From positions 193,276-257,275 of the forward strand of contig NZ_KZ477989.1 of assembly GCF_002837185.1 (NCBI RefSeq): a stretch of DNA of 64,000 bases, read 5' to 3'. This document shows positions 1 through 7,819 of the stretch, one piece after another (positions within the stretch are counted from its first letter, which is position 1; each line of letters begins with the position of its first letter). Source of the DNA: Pseudomonas fluorescens (GTDB lineage Bacteria > Pseudomonadota > Gammaproteobacteria > Pseudomonadales > Pseudomonadaceae). The notes beneath the pieces were generated by a model, which searched no databases, had not been told where the DNA came from, and saw nothing but the letters and a program-made list of their open reading frames with translations. A program made the translations under genes and the position numbers.

Positions 1-118
1 ATGTCAATCTGTTGCTTTACGCTCTACTTACGTTGCGTTTTCGATCCCATAAGACGCCGCCACCAAGCAGGTAACGCAGCTTAAGATCAAACACTCAAAG
101 CAGAATCATGGAGGAAAT

Positions 119-487
119 ATGAAACGTGATTGGGATGTGATCAGGGATGTATTGATCGAGGTCGAAGCCCTCAGCTTCAGTGACCGTGACCATTTCGGCT
201 ACGAACTCAGCTATGCACAGCAGGACGAAGACACTAGCGAAGCGGAACACGCGTTGCTGCTGTGGGAAGGCGGGTTCATTTCTGGAATTGATGCTGGCTC
301 TATGGATGGACCAGCAATTATCGGCCCAAAGCTGACATGGGAAGGGCACGAACTGTTAGAAACCATTCGAAGCCAAGCCGTGTGGGAGCGCATCAAGTCG
401 ACGGCAAAATCAAAGGGCATTGAGCTGACACTGGAATCAGTAAAGCTCATAGGAAAATCAGCTCTGGCTTGGGTGTTAGCCAATTAA
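119..487 (+). CDS. DUF2513 family protein
   Basis: A 122-aa protein beginning MKRD, with a central LTWEGHELLETIR stretch followed by VWERIKSTAKSKG. This layout is typical of the DUF2513 family, small soluble proteins common in phages and genomic islands whose biochemical role is not established. A GGAGG Shine-Dalgarno sequence lies about 6 bases before the ATG. There is no signal peptide or membrane segment. Base composition is lower in GC than the core genes downstream. It sits outside a tRNA-Gly 3' fragment, so I infer it is island cargo. No partner gene is visible on this side, and the window edge hides what precedes it. Confidence 0.75.
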   Translation: MKRDWDVIRDVLIEVEALSFSDRDHFGYELSYAQQDEDTSEAEHALLLWEGGFISGIDAGSMDGPAIIGPKLTWEGHELLETIRSQAVWERIKSTAKSKGIELTLESVKLIGKSALAWVLAN

Positions 488-1086
488 ACCACCCATGTAT
501 CGCTGTGTTTCAAATACCTTCCGGTAGAGAGAGGTTGCATTTCCCCCAACACCCCGCTGACGCGGAGTTAGAGGAACCTCAGCCTACCGAAAGGGCTCAC
601 CTTCCGTATAGATTGCTTCCGGCCTGTGGCTGAATTATCACAACGACCATGCTAAGGCAGGTTAGGTTTCACATGGGGCTGCTCGCGACTCGGCTTCAGC
701 CACCCTTCCGGGCATCTCTACCGACGACCTCTATGCCGCGTTCCTTCTGAGGCCTGCTGCGTGTCACTGCATTAGAATCGTGCCCGAACGTAAGGACGCC
801 GATAGAGCACGAAGTGAAGACCCGAAATGTATACCAAAAATCACATTTCCAATCAAGCGAGAAATTGTCCCGCTCCAACTTTCCGAACATTTATATCCGC
901 CAAACTCAGCTATAAGGATTGATCAAAAGACGAAGCAGAGAAGGAATGCAATGCCATCACACCACCCCACTGTTTCTAAGGGTTTGACCTTCCCAGATCC
1001 CGCATGAGCAAGACTGATTGCACCTTCTCACTCCTACAAATCCCTCCTACATTTCATGCTGAATATTCCTATAATTCATTGGCTTA
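488..1086. other. Unassigned DNA inside putative island edge
   Basis: About 600 bases with no convincing gene. Short open frames here have no ribosome binding sites, no Pseudomonas-like codon use and no recognisable motifs. Several GC-rich blocks with inverted segments (around 530-600 and 690-740) could be remnants of a mobile element or structured RNA, but I could not match them to any family by eye. Confidence 0.4.
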
Positions 1087-1100
1087 CGTGACATGTGGGT

Positions 1101-1128
1101 TTGGGTTCGATTCCCTCTACCCGCTCCA
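1101..1128 (+). other. 3' end of tRNA-Gly (probable att site scar)
   Basis: The T-loop TTCGATT (1106-1112) is followed by CCCTC, the acceptor strand TACCCGC, discriminator T and CCA ending at 1128. This matches the 3' end of a Pseudomonas tRNA-Gly, which ends CCCGCTCCA. No D arm, anticodon arm or 5' acceptor strand precedes it, and the T-stem is imperfect, so this is not a whole tRNA gene. Tyrosine-recombinase islands commonly integrate into tRNA 3' ends and leave such a copy at the distal junction. Confidence 0.6.
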
Positions 1129-1173
1129 CACAAATGCGTTCTCCTGTCATGCCACGGCTGACAGGGGAAGTCT

Positions 1174-1204
1174 AAAAAACCGGTCCTTGTGACCGGTTTT
1201 TTTA
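1174..1204 (+). terminator. Rho-independent terminator after tRNA fragment
   Basis: The inverted repeat AAAAACCGGTC / GACCGGTTTTT with a 5-base loop and a run of T follows the tRNA-Gly fragment by about 45 bases. It would fit the original terminator of the tRNA transcript. Confidence 0.8.
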
Positions 1205-1255
1205 TGCCTGGCGTTCAAGGGCCGATAACGCGTGTGTTCGCGTCGCCCCAGAAAA

Positions 1256-1290
1256 CTGTACAAATATAAAATTCTGTACAAGTATTGTAC
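1256..1290 (+). promoter_or_regulatory. Tandem CTGTACAARTAT repeats and palindrome
   Basis: CTGTACAAATAT (1256-1267) and CTGTACAAGTAT (1274-1285) are direct repeats 18 bases apart. The second is part of a perfect palindrome, GTACAA-GTA-TTGTAC (1276-1290). The block ends about 70 bases before the DUF6482 start, where an operator would lie. It loosely resembles a LexA-type CTGT...ACAG box but does not match it well, so the cognate regulator is unknown. Confidence 0.5.
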
Positions 1291-1359
1291 GCTGAAGACC
1301 AAAACACATTGATCAACCGTTCGAGCACGCCAAGGTCGGCGTCCAATGAGGTCCAATTC

Positions 1360-1665
1360 ATGAATGTGCACATGCTGACCGAGCTGGCCGCGAACGGCGA
1401 GATCCGCGAGCTGCAATTGCTGTCGCTGGAAGGTGGCTTGTATCTGGCACGGGTCCGGCTGGATCGCGATGAAAAAACGCTACGGGGCGATGACGGACAG
1501 CCACTGCGCATCCGCTCCACCACCCACTTGCGCGACCTGCTGCAAGGGGTGGCCGCATTTCCCTGCGTGCTGGTGCAACACAGCGTGCATGACGAAATGT
1601 GCGGGGTCCGCGAAGAGCCGATTGGTGGGTTGCGCATTCCTTTTTCACTGAACGCGGCGCTCTAA
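1360..1665 (+). CDS. DUF6482 family protein
   Basis: A 101-aa soluble protein with the conserved segments LQLLSLEGGLYLARVRL near the N-terminus and VQHSVHDEMCG near the C-terminus, characteristic of the small DUF6482 family seen in pseudomonads. Its function is unknown. I chose the ATG at 1360 (MNVHMLTEL) because GAGG lies about 9 bases upstream. An in-frame TTG 75 bases earlier would run through the palindromic operator-like block. There is no membrane or export signal. It stands alone between the island scar and a small membrane-protein gene. Confidence 0.75.
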   Translation: MNVHMLTELAANGEIRELQLLSLEGGLYLARVRLDRDEKTLRGDDGQPLRIRSTTHLRDLLQGVAAFPCVLVQHSVHDEMCGVREEPIGGLRIPFSLNAAL

Positions 1666-1789
1666 GCTACATTTATTGTCGGACCCGTTTTCCGAGTATC
1701 AGCGACATTGATTTAAGCAGCGTCCTACAGGGAAGGGCCGTCCACACCACGAGAATGCAGCAACCTCAGTCAGCAGCAGGGCCTACCGG

Positions 1790-2113
1790 ATGTCTTCCCC
1801 TGAACAGGAAAATTCAAGGCAAGCAGTAAGAAAAGTCGTGGGGCTTGTGCTGATCATTCCATTGTTGCTGCCACTGACCCCAATCCCTTTCGGACTGCGC
1901 CCCATGGCAGTGGCAGCGACCCTCGCGGGCTCCGTCTACGGCGCCTGGTACTCAATGCGACACACCAGCCGAGGGGTAGCCTTCAGCGCTATCATGCTGG
2001 CCCTGCTCAATCTCGGCGCGTGGGTGGCAATGTCGGTTCCCTCGATCATCTGGTTGATCTTCTATGTCGCGGTGGCCTATGGGTCAGGCCATTGGATTCA
2101 CTGGCGTTTTTAA
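1790..2113 (+). CDS. Small hydrophobic membrane protein, unknown
   Basis: The predicted 107-aa protein is mostly hydrophobic, with likely membrane segments near residues 15-33, 38-52, 63-80 and 84-98 and a short charged N-terminus (SSPEQENSRQAVRK). It ends in aromatic and His residues (SGHWIHWRF). I recognise no family. The ribosome binding site before the chosen ATG is weak, so the start is uncertain. It precedes ogt by about 90 bases on the same strand and could share its transcript, but nothing links their functions. Confidence 0.6.
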   Translation: MSSPEQENSRQAVRKVVGLVLIIPLLLPLTPIPFGLRPMAVAATLAGSVYGAWYSMRHTSRGVAFSAIMLALLNLGAWVAMSVPSIIWLIFYVAVAYGSGHWIHWRF

Positions 2114-2200
2114 CGCCAGCAAATTCGACCGCAAGAAACCGGTTTCTCCTGGGGTTCACTGAGGGGATAGTTGCACCGGACAGCCTCAAGGATCAAGCCC

Positions 2201-2701
2201 ATGTCATACGCCTACAAACTCATGCCCTCCCCCGTCGGCCAACTCACCCTGGTGGCACGCAACGGCAAGCTCGGTGCCGTGCTCTGGGAAACGGAACGCG
2301 AAAATCGGGTGCGCCTGGGTGAGCTGCACGAAGCCAACGACAGCCCGGTACTCCTGGAAACAGAGCGTCAGCTGGCGGAGTATTTCGCTGGCACGCGCAA
2401 CCGTTTCGAGTTGGAACTGGACTTCGACGGCACCGACTTTCAGAAGCAAGTCTGGCAGGCCTTGCTGACCATCCCGTTTGGCCAAACTCGCAGCTACAGC
2501 CAGATTGCCCGGCAGATCGGCAACCCAAACGCGGTGCGCGCCGTAGGCGCGGCGAACGGGCGTAACCCGATCTCGATCATTGCGCCCTGTCACCGCGTCG
2601 TGGGGGCTTCGGGGGCACTGACGGGGTTTGCCGGCGGGCTTGAAGCCAAGCGGTATCTGTTGACGCTGGAGGATCGCGGTCAGGCAACACTGGCGTTCTG
2701 A
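2201..2701 (+). CDS. ogt: Methylated-DNA--protein-cysteine methyltransferase
   Basis: A 166-aa suicide DNA-repair protein that transfers the methyl group from O6-methylguanine (and O4-methylthymine) to its own cysteine. The active-site motif IIAPCHRVVG carries Cys130. The DNA-binding segment with the arginine finger is seen in NAVRAVGAANGRNP, and the N-terminal fold is typical of Ogt. Length is normal for the family. The ATG at 2201 gives the standard start MSYAYKLMPSPVG; the upstream TTG adds non-conserved residues. There is no Ada-type metal-binding extension, so this is the constitutive Ogt type rather than a regulator. Confidence 0.93.
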   Translation: MSYAYKLMPSPVGQLTLVARNGKLGAVLWETERENRVRLGELHEANDSPVLLETERQLAEYFAGTRNRFELELDFDGTDFQKQVWQALLTIPFGQTRSYSQIARQIGNPNAVRAVGAANGRNPISIIAPCHRVVGASGALTGFAGGLEAKRYLLTLEDRGQATLAF

Positions 2702-3484
2702 TCATGGGCTTGGGACAGGCCCGCGAACAAAGGACGCGCAGTCGAATAAACGTTGAAAACCCAATTTTTGATACAGCGGGACAGCCATCATCGATCCCTC
2801 GAGAAAACACCTGCGTGCCCCAAGACCCGAAGCGTGAAGCAGGGCCGCCTGAATCAATCGCGTGGCGTAGCCTCTGGCACGAAAGCCGATAAGCGTGCCG
2901 ACGTCACTGAGCCTTGCCTCACCCTCACACAATGACAAGGTCAACGAACAGCGCACCTGCCCCTCGGCGGACAAGATGAAGTGATAAAGGGCTTCATCGG
3001 CGTCCAGCGCCCGCTGGTGCCGGGCCTGATAATCGGCGACCGTCTGGGGCGATATCGAAAACACACTGCCAAGCGGATTCGCCCATTCATTCAAGTCACA
3101 CGTCAGGCTGATCTGCACAGCCTCCTCGCTGATCGATGGCGCAAAGCGCGCCAACGGGAGGACCATCGTGGTGCTCTTTTCAGCAGGCTCAAAACCAAGC
3201 CCGGTGAGCGCGCCGCGTAACCCATCGACCTGTACCTCAGGAATCACGATGCGTATTGGGGCTACGTTACGGCGGATCAGCTCCAGGATCACCTGCGTCG
3301 CTTCGTGCAAGGGAGCGCTGCCCACGCGAATGAACAACGTATTCCACGGCGAGGAATTCTCCTCGGCAAAATAGGTGTTGATACCGGCGGCATGTCGACG
3401 GTACATCGCGCAGGTCGTTGCAAAAAAATGATCTTCGGTCAAGTAATAAAGTGCGGGTATGTCAGTAGCGGCCTTTGCGTACAT
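2702..3484 (-). CDS. GNAT family N-acetyltransferase
   Basis: A 260-aa protein whose C-terminal half carries the acetyl-CoA-binding GNAT pattern: DVGTLIGFRARGYATRL followed by an alpha helix and FLEGSMMAVPLYQKLGFQRL. The N-terminal half is divergent and may be a degenerate second GNAT domain or a substrate-binding region, as in other 250-300 aa members. The substrate cannot be read from the sequence. I chose the ATG at 3484; a TTG six codons upstream also exists. It converges on ogt, with the two stop codons essentially touching. Confidence 0.8.
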   Translation of the reverse strand: MYAKAATDIPALYYLTEDHFFATTCAMYRRHAAGINTYFAEENSSPWNTLFIRVGSAPLHEATQVILELIRRNVAPIRIVIPEVQVDGLRGALTGLGFEPAEKSTTMVLPLARFAPSISEEAVQISLTCDLNEWANPLGSVFSISPQTVADYQARHQRALDADEALYHFILSAEGQVRCSLTLSLCEGEARLSDVGTLIGFRARGYATRLIQAALLHASGLGARRCFLEGSMMAVPLYQKLGFQRLFDCASFVRGPVPSP

Positions 3485-3664
3485 AAGGACTGTCCAGGGC
3501 AAAAACCCAGTCTTGCGCTCAACGCTTCGCAGCGCCGTAGGCCCGCTCCTAAAACCCAGGCAGAAAAACGCCTGCTTTTATCCGAAGGCTAAGTTGTAAA
3601 AAGAAATTTCGACGAGTGCCTGCGGTCAGAATTTTCATCACCCTTATTTGAGGAAATAACCGTC

Positions 3665-4090
3665 ATGAAATTCTCCACAGTCTCCCAAACTCTATCGCGC
3701 TGGGCCGGCAGCCCCCGGACGTTCTACGCGGCGGTGGCGTTGATTCTGGCGTGGAGCCTGAGCGGACCGTACTTTCATTACAACGACACCTGGCAATTGA
3801 TCATCAACACCTCGACCACCATCATCACGTTCCTGATGGTGTTCCTGATCCAGAACACACAGAACCGCGATAACGACATCCTGCATATCAAGATCGACGA
3901 GCTGTTGCGTGTGTCCAAGGATGCTCAGAACGCTGTGCTGAGCCTGGACGGCCTGGACCGTAAAGAGCTTGAAAAGCTGCGTCAGGAATACCGCGATATC
4001 GGCAAAGCCGGCAGCTTGAGCCTCAACAGCAGTTGTGGTGCCGCCGCCGACGATGCGGCGCCGCCGAAAACCGATTTGAACCAGGCATAA
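3665..4090 (+). CDS. Low-affinity iron permease family protein
   Basis: A 141-aa inner-membrane protein with two transmembrane helices (about residues 20-36 and 46-63) joined by a short loop, then a soluble helical tail. The motif TTIITFLMVFLIQNTQNRD is the hallmark of the small bacterial low-affinity iron permease family (PF04120). Despite the family name, transport has not generally been shown for the bacterial two-helix members. The C-terminal tail is Ala/Ser-rich and variable. It is monocistronic and ends at a strong terminator shared with the convergent DUF4142 gene. Confidence 0.82.
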   Translation: MKFSTVSQTLSRWAGSPRTFYAAVALILAWSLSGPYFHYNDTWQLIINTSTTIITFLMVFLIQNTQNRDNDILHIKIDELLRVSKDAQNAVLSLDGLDRKELEKLRQEYRDIGKAGSLSLNSSCGAAADDAAPPKTDLNQA

Positions 4091-4125
4091 AAAACGGCGG
4101 TTGGAGATGATCCAACCGCCGTTTT
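4091..4125. terminator. Bidirectional rho-independent terminator
   Basis: A near-perfect hairpin, AAAACGGCGGTTGGA / TCCAACCGCCGTTTT, lies between convergent genes. T-tracts on both strands allow termination in both directions. Confidence 0.9.
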
Positions 4126-4142
4126 CATTTCAGGGAGTCACT

Positions 4143-4670
4143 TCAACCGTCACCTTGGTGCCCCTTGCCGTAGGTCGATGCCAGGGCCCGGGCTTTCTCC
4201 AGGCGTTCTTGCAACTTGGGCAGCGTCTCGTCCACCAACGCTTTGATCTCAGGCACATCCGACGCCGCACCTTCCTGCTTGAACAGGGCGATGGCGTCTT
4301 CATTTTCCTTGACCTGCTGCGCGGCATAGGCAGCGTCGAAGGAGTCGCCGTCCTTGAGTTCGGGCATCAGGGTTTCGGCCTTGTCGACGATCTTCTCCCG
4401 CGGGGCCACCGGCAGGTCGAGCTTCTTGGCGATCGCCGCCAGATGCTGGTTGGCCAGGGTGCGCTCGTTGATCACCTCAATGGTGTAATCCTTGATTTCC
4501 TGGGACGAGGTCTTGGCGTGAGCCATACGACTGGTTTCGATATCGGCCATGCCTTTGGCTGAAGCCTGCTCGATGAATTGGGCAGGCGACTGGGCGAAAG
4601 CACTGCTGGCGCCGAGGCCCAGCAGCATCGCGAAACTGGCGGTGCGTAACCGGATAGCCATGCGGCTCAT
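4143..4670 (-). CDS. DUF4142 periplasmic protein
   Basis: A 175-aa protein with a cleavable signal peptide ending near ASSAFA-Q, then an all-helical DUF4142 (ferritin-like) domain with the pattern FIEQASAKGMADIETSRMAHAKTSS and EIKDYTIEVINERTLANQHL. The family is widespread in the periplasm of proteobacteria and is thought to form a four-helix bundle; no enzymatic role is established. The ATG at 4670 is preceded by a clear GGAGG (TTGGAGGAACCCATC). The longer frame has no such site. Confidence 0.85.
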   Translation of the reverse strand: MSRMAIRLRTASFAMLLGLGASSAFAQSPAQFIEQASAKGMADIETSRMAHAKTSSQEIKDYTIEVINERTLANQHLAAIAKKLDLPVAPREKIVDKAETLMPELKDGDSFDAAYAAQQVKENEDAIALFKQEGAASDVPEIKALVDETLPKLQERLEKARALASTYGKGHQGDG

Positions 4671-4790
4671 GATGGGTTCCTCCAAGGCAAAAATAGGGGC
4701 AAGGGAACTGCGCCTCGCCTTGGATTCGAATTTTGCACGCGGCAAAGGTTTAGAAAAAAATTTGCAGTGCGACGAACGGTCGTTGCCGAC

Positions 4791-5432
4791 TCACGCAGGT
4801 TTGCTTGCAAACAGGCCCGGCAACGCGTGCGCCAGCGCGTTGATGGCGAACCCGATAAACATCACGCCGCACAGCTTCGTGATGAGGATTTCGTGGCGCT
4901 GATACACCGTACGCACGCGTTGGGCACCGACCACACCGATCAGGATCGCATAGGCCAGCAGGCCGCCGATAAAACTCAGAACAATCAGCGACGGCAGCAT
5001 CGACCACGTCAGCAACTCGGCACGACTGGAGAGCAATGCCGTGAATGTCGCCACTGCCACCGGGTACGCCTTGGGATTGGTCAGGCCGAACAGAATGCCG
5101 TGCCAGAACGGATGCCGCGCCGCGCCCTGAGGGGCGTCGCTGCTACGGCGCCGGGTGCAGATGGCGCGCCAGCCGAGCCAGAACAGATAAAGGCCGCTGA
5201 GCACGCCGAGTACATCAAACGCACTGCTGCCAACCTCCCGCGCGCCCACAATCGCCACCAATGCGGTGCTGCACCACACGACGTCCCCGAGTAAATGCCC
5301 AGCGAGGAACCCCGCCCCCGCACGACGGCCACGAGCGGCACCGATGCCGAACACGGCCAACACGCCAGGGCCGGGCGTAATACCGTAGATAAACCCGGAA
5401 GCAAGGACCGCTAACAGCAGGGATGGGGTCAT
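4791..5432 (-). CDS. LysE/RhtB family amino-acid exporter
   Basis: A 213-aa inner-membrane protein with about six hydrophobic segments. The family signature GITPGPGVLAVFGIGAARGRRAG is near the N-terminus and GLTNPKA about residue 115. LysE/RhtB members export amino acids or homoserine lactone-type metabolites; the substrate here cannot be assigned. It is monocistronic on the minus strand. Confidence 0.88.
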   Translation of the reverse strand: MTPSLLLAVLASGFIYGITPGPGVLAVFGIGAARGRRAGAGFLAGHLLGDVVWCSTALVAIVGAREVGSSAFDVLGVLSGLYLFWLGWRAICTRRRSSDAPQGAARHPFWHGILFGLTNPKAYPVAVATFTALLSSRAELLTWSMLPSLIVLSFIGGLLAYAILIGVVGAQRVRTVYQRHEILITKLCGVMFIGFAINALAHALPGLFASKPA

Positions 5433-5579
5433 GGGCGGGGCTCTGGCAAATTGTTGAAAGACACAGCGATTCTGCAGGTTCCGGGGCTGCGGGTAAAACT
5501 TCTATTCGTGACGGGCGACTGCAAGTTAAGCGAATTTTTCATACCCGCGCTCAGCCACCGGCAGCTTGGTAGCGACTGC

Positions 5580-6479
5580 TCAGGCCTCCAGCACACCTTG
5601 CACCCGACCCTTCAACCACTGCAACCCTGCATCCCCGCCCCGGCGCGCATGCCAGGCCAGCTCGAACGCAAACGATGGAATATGAAACGGCGGCGGTACA
5701 CTCATCAGGTGCGCGTGATCGATATTCAGCAGGCCTCGGGATGAAACAGTCAGGATCAGGTCCGTGCCTTGAATCAACTGCGGTGCCACGCCCCAGTGCG
5801 GCAGGCTGATTGCCACGTGCCGCCGCTCACGAATGGCGGCCAACGCACGCTCGATTTCCGGCGTGCCGCTGCCGCGCATTTCCAGCAGGACATGGGGCCG
5901 TGACAAGTACGCAGCCAGGTCCAGCACACCGCCTTTGGGCAGGCTGTCGCGGTCGACCAGGCAGGTGTAGTGCTCTTCGAACAACGGCGTCGTGCGCAGT
6001 TCGGCTGGCACGTCAGGGAAGACCCCGGCAGCGAGGTCGAGATCACCATTGAGCACGCCGTCGACCATGCCTTCGCGGCTGGCCTGGATGATTTGCAAGT
6101 CGATGCCCGGCGCTTCATGGCGTAACAGACGAACCAAGCCGGGCAGGAAAATCGCCGCGCTGTAATCCGACATCGCCAGGCGAAAACGGCGCTTGGCCGA
6201 AGCCGGGTCAAAACGGTTCGGCGCCAGTAGCGCCTGCACCTGGGCCAGGGCCTCTGCCAACGGCGTGGCCAACTCCAGCGCGCGGGCGGTGGCTATCAAT
6301 GCGCCGCCCTGACGCACCAGCAACGGGTCACCCAGCAGGTCACGCAAGCGCGCCAGCGCATGGCTGACCGCTGGTTGACTCAGGTGCAGGCGCTCGGCAG
6401 CGCGGGTGACATGTTGCTCGCTGAGCAAAGCATCGAGGATCACCAACAGATTCAGGTCAACGCGTCGCAGATCATTCAT
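5580..6479 (-). CDS. LysR family transcriptional regulator
   Basis: The helix-turn-helix (HVTRAAERLHLSQPAVSHALARLR) follows a typical MNDLRRVDLNLL start, with a C-terminal substrate-binding domain of about 200 residues. The N-terminus resembles NahR/NodD-type LysR regulators. I chose the ATG at 6479; ATGs at 6488 and 6497 are also in frame and possible. It is divergent from the DMT transporter gene with about 86 bases between, so I infer that it controls that gene, as LysR proteins commonly regulate a divergent neighbour. The inducer is unknown. Confidence 0.9.
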   Translation of the reverse strand: MNDLRRVDLNLLVILDALLSEQHVTRAAERLHLSQPAVSHALARLRDLLGDPLLVRQGGALIATARALELATPLAEALAQVQALLAPNRFDPASAKRRFRLAMSDYSAAIFLPGLVRLLRHEAPGIDLQIIQASREGMVDGVLNGDLDLAAGVFPDVPAELRTTPLFEEHYTCLVDRDSLPKGGVLDLAAYLSRPHVLLEMRGSGTPEIERALAAIRERRHVAISLPHWGVAPQLIQGTDLILTVSSRGLLNIDHAHLMSVPPPFHIPSFAFELAWHARRGGDAGLQWLKGRVQGVLEA

Positions 6480-6565
6480 CAGCTGCATGCTCGGCATAAC
6501 AAATCGGAATTTAAATTTGCGCGACGAATAGCCTAGAGTCCAGCAAAACCTCTGGGAGATTCGAC

Positions 6566-7054
6566 ATGACAACGTTGCATTGGCTGGGTTTGTTGCTGCT
6601 GGCGGTGATCGCCGGCGCTGTGGTGCCGTTTCAGAGTGCGATCAACGCCAACCTGGGTCGCGGGCTCGGCCACCCGTTGTGGGCGACGCTGGCATCCCTG
6701 TTGGTAAGCGTCATGGTGTTGCTGCCGGTGATCATCGCACTACGGCTGCCCTTGCCGAGCCTGGCCTTTATCACCCGGGCGCCGCTGTGGATGTGGGCCG
6801 GTGGCGCATTTGGGGTGTGCTTCATTTCGCTGGCATTGATGCTGCTGCCCAGGCTGGGCGCATCAGGGTTTATCGCACTGGCCATGGCCGGGCAGATTCT
6901 GGCGTCGTTGCTGCTCGATCATTTCGGGCTGTTCGGCCTTGCGCAGCGCCCAATAACAATGCCGCGGGCGCTCGGAGCGCTGTTGTTGATGGGCGCGGTG
7001 GTGTTGATTCAGTTCAGCGCCACGCCGGTGCGGGCAGTGGCGACAGCGGGTTGA
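6566..7054 (+). CDS. DMT family transporter (YdcZ/DUF606 type)
   Basis: A 162-aa, strongly hydrophobic protein with five or so transmembrane helices. The opening VVPFQSAINANLGRGLGHPLWA is diagnostic of the short DMT members (DUF606, PF04657), which carry half the usual EamA fold and probably act as dimers. The substrate is unknown. It is divergent from a LysR gene that probably regulates it. Its stop codon directly abuts the stop of the convergent oxidoreductase gene. Confidence 0.85.
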   Translation: MTTLHWLGLLLLAVIAGAVVPFQSAINANLGRGLGHPLWATLASLLVSVMVLLPVIIALRLPLPSLAFITRAPLWMWAGGAFGVCFISLALMLLPRLGASGFIALAMAGQILASLLLDHFGLFGLAQRPITMPRALGALLLMGAVVLIQFSATPVRAVATAG

Positions 7055-7729
7055 TCAGCCGCGCTCAACGGCCAGATGACTGATATCCCGCTGCTCCACC
7101 ACCGCGTGCGGCGCGCCCTGTCTGGCCACCTGCAACATCGCCTGGCCGACCGTCTGGGTACTCACCACCCAATCCGGCTTTACCCGACGCACCAACGAGA
7201 GCAACGGCCCGAGCACGCTATAGAACGCCTGGTACAACGGCGTCTTGGAACGCACGCCGTGCAACGGTTGGATGATCCCCGGCCGGAACAGATAGACCGC
7301 CTTGAACGGCAAGCGCAGCAACGCGTTCTCGGTCTTGCCCTTGACCCGTGCCCACATTGACTTGCCCCTCTCGGAACTGTCGGTGCCGGCGCCAGACACA
7401 TAGATAAACGTCATCTGCGCATTGAGCCGCGCCAGGGTGCTGGCGGCGACTAACGTCAGGTCGTAAGTGAGGTGGGTGTACTTGACTTCATTCATGCCCG
7501 CCGAGGAAACGCCCAGGCAGAAGAAGCACGCATCAAAGCCTTGCAGCAGGTTTTCCAGAGGCTGGAAATCCAGCATGTCACTGTGCAACACCTGATGCAG
7601 TTTGCCGTGTTGCTGGGTCAACGGCGTACGGCCGACAGCGACGATTTCCTGCACGTCGGCGGCCAGCAGGCACTCGCGCAGCACGCCCTGGCCGACCATG
7701 CCGGTGGCGCCGAATAACAGAACTCTCAT
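7055..7729 (-). CDS. NAD(P)H-binding atypical SDR oxidoreductase
   Basis: A 224-aa protein with an N-terminal Rossmann motif (LLFGATGMVGQGVLRE), then a CFFCLGVSSAGMNEVKYTHLTYD segment and a YVSGAGTDSSERG region in which the SDR Tyr-x-x-x-Lys is not obvious. It matches the short 'NAD-dependent epimerase/dehydratase-like' proteins related to human HTATIP2 and NmrA-type folds. The reaction is unknown. I chose the ATG at 7729 (MRVLLFG) with GAGG upstream; the longer frame adds six poorly conserved residues. Confidence 0.8.
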   Translation of the reverse strand: MRVLLFGATGMVGQGVLRECLLAADVQEIVAVGRTPLTQQHGKLHQVLHSDMLDFQPLENLLQGFDACFFCLGVSSAGMNEVKYTHLTYDLTLVAASTLARLNAQMTFIYVSGAGTDSSERGKSMWARVKGKTENALLRLPFKAVYLFRPGIIQPLHGVRSKTPLYQAFYSVLGPLLSLVRRVKPDWVVSTQTVGQAMLQVARQGAPHAVVEQRDISHLAVERG

Positions 7730-7743
7730 GGGGGACCTCAGCG

Positions 7744-7815
7744 GCAAGCCGCAAGCTTCATGCTCATGTTGAACGCGTTCAACTTGTAGCTTACCGCTTG
7801 CAGCTCGAAGCTGCC
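7744..7815. repeat. GCTTGTAGCTT-type intergenic repeat
   Basis: Degenerate copies of the motif CAAGC(T/C)TGTAGCTTGCCGCTTG flank a perfect 16-bp palindrome, GTTGAACGCGTTCAAC (7768-7783). A second member of this repeat type occurs after bglX. It lies just downstream of the Fe-alcohol dehydrogenase stop and may act in termination. Confidence 0.55.
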
Positions 7816-7819
7816 CCTA

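Noticed and set aside
1101..1128. Complete tRNA gene
   Set aside because: Only the T-arm, acceptor 3' strand and CCA are present. No D or anticodon arm can be folded in the preceding 60 bases.
7768..7783. Operator for the divergent genes at the palindrome GTTGAACGCGTTCAAC
   Set aside because: It lies downstream of the alcohol dehydrogenase stop and within a dispersed repeat, so a termination or repeat role is more likely.
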